Below are positions 14,256-14,748 of a stretch of DNA of 14,748 nt, one piece after another (within the stretch, counting starts at the first letter, position 1; the number at the start of each line of letters is the position of its first letter). This DNA comes from Chromatiaceae bacterium (lineage in GTDB: Bacteria; Pseudomonadota; Gammaproteobacteria; Chromatiales; Chromatiaceae). The notes under the pieces were generated by a model. It did not search any database. It saw nothing but the letters and a program-made list of their open reading frames with translations, and had not been told where the DNA came from. A program made the translations under genes and the position numbers. The stretch spans positions 1 to 14,748 of the forward strand of contig JACKMP010000016.1 of assembly GCA_024235315.1 (NCBI GenBank), in the 5' to 3' direction.

Positions 14256-14748
14256 TCAGACCGCTTCGAGTCGACGCAACCGCTCCGGCAGCAGGTGCAG
14301 ATCGACCAGGCCGGTGAGCAGCGCCTTGCCCAGCGTCGCCTCGTCCTCGTAGACCATCTTGTAGTACTGCACCTTCATCGTCAGCGCGCTGCCGAGGAGG
14401 ATCGCGGCAAAGGTGATGAGAGAGCCGACGGCCAGCGTGGACACGCCGGTGATCGCCTGCCCCACGGTGCAGCCCATCGCCAGGGTGCCGCCGAATCCCA
14501 TCAACACGGCGCCGATCACGTGGTTGACCGCATCGCGCACCGAACTGAACCACTCGATGCGGAAACGCCGCGTGACCAGTGACCACAGCAGCGAGCCCAG
14601 CACCACGCCGAGCACCGCCATCACACCGAAATTGAGCAGCGCGCGCTCGAAGCCGCCGGTCACATAGGCCATCGTCTGACCGATCGGGTTGATGAAGGTA
14701 TATGACTGCGGCGCCAGCGGGCGTCCCTGCGCCGGCCTGCCGGCGTCA
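14256..14748 (-). CDS. YeeE/YedE-family (TsuA-type) membrane transporter, C-terminal part (partial)
   Basis: The frame is open from the window edge to TGA at 14256, giving 164 visible codons; the N-terminus lies outside. Helices and the hallmark FGGTLAMGCTVGQAITGVST, with its conserved Cys in GCTVGQ, identify the sulf_transp/YeeE-YedE family. FINPIGQTM is another family-typical segment. Characterised members (TsuA) import thiosulfate across the inner membrane, and related pairs handle other small sulfur species. The gene ends upstream of the tRNA-Lys promoter and is a separate transcription unit. A sulfur-compound role is likely by family; the exact substrate is unknown. Confidence 0.88.
   Translation of the reverse strand, partial: DAGRPAQGRPLAPQSYTFINPIGQTMAYVTGGFERALLNFGVMAVLGVVLGSLLWSLVTRRFRIEWFSSVRDAVNHVIGAVLMGFGGTLAMGCTVGQAITGVSTLAVGSLITFAAILLGSALTMKVQYYKMVYEDEATLGKALLTGLVDLHLLPERLRRLEAV

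Noticed and set aside
1..14748. CRISPR arrays or a phage-defence system
   Set aside because: No spaced direct repeats, cas-like or nuclease-like genes were seen. The only tandem repeats are protein-coding.

Overview
The window looks like chromosomal DNA of a GC-rich Gram-negative proteobacterium, most likely a gammaproteobacterium with sulfur or anaerobic metabolism. The evidence is a tRNA-Lys(UUU) close to the E. coli sequence, Tat and Sec signal peptides, c-type cytochromes, a sigma-54 activator with GAFTGA, and a YeeE/YedE-type transporter. The species cannot be fixed from the sequence alone.

Layout. (1) 1-478, minus: 5' part of a membrane-anchored alpha/beta hydrolase. (2) 479-906: a gap, then a decayed IS3-family orfA. 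(3) 910-8718, minus: nine co-directional genes forming a respiratory-type cluster. In transcription order they encode a 98-aa exported protein of unknown family, a 56-aa exported Met/Gly/Ser triplet-repeat peptide, a pentahaem cytochrome c, a Tat-exported DmsA-like molybdopterin oxidoreductase, a DmsB-like four-cluster [4Fe-4S] subunit, a TorD-family chaperone, a c551-type monohaem cytochrome, a second TorD-family chaperone, and a long fused multi-cluster ferredoxin. (4) 8719-9203: regulatory DNA with a good sigma-54 promoter, an IHF-like site and activator-like operators. (5) 9204-10337, minus: an exported protein with five copies of a helix-QGW-strand repeat. (6) 10338-10627: divergent regulatory region with a perfect 17-bp palindrome. 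(7) 10628-13827, plus: a histidine kinase with a periplasmic CxxCH haem-c motif, overlapping an NtrC-type sigma-54 response regulator. (8) 14061-14748: bidirectional terminator, tRNA-Lys with its promoter, and the C-terminal part of a YeeE/YedE protein.

How it may work together (inference). The haem-c sensor kinase detects redox state or a ligand in the periplasm and phosphorylates the regulator. The regulator binds CTGACA/TGTCAG-type palindromes and activates sigma-54 promoters in front of the molybdoenzyme operon and the repeat-protein gene. The DmsAB-like pair lacks the usual NrfD/DmsC quinol-oxidising anchor in this window, and cytochromes c occupy that place. Electrons would therefore pass between the molybdoenzyme and c-type cytochromes. 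The substrate is not identifiable from sequence. The strongest candidates for undescribed biology are this anchorless molybdoenzyme-cytochrome module with its two unexplained small exported proteins, and the QGW-repeat protein that appears to be co-regulated with it.
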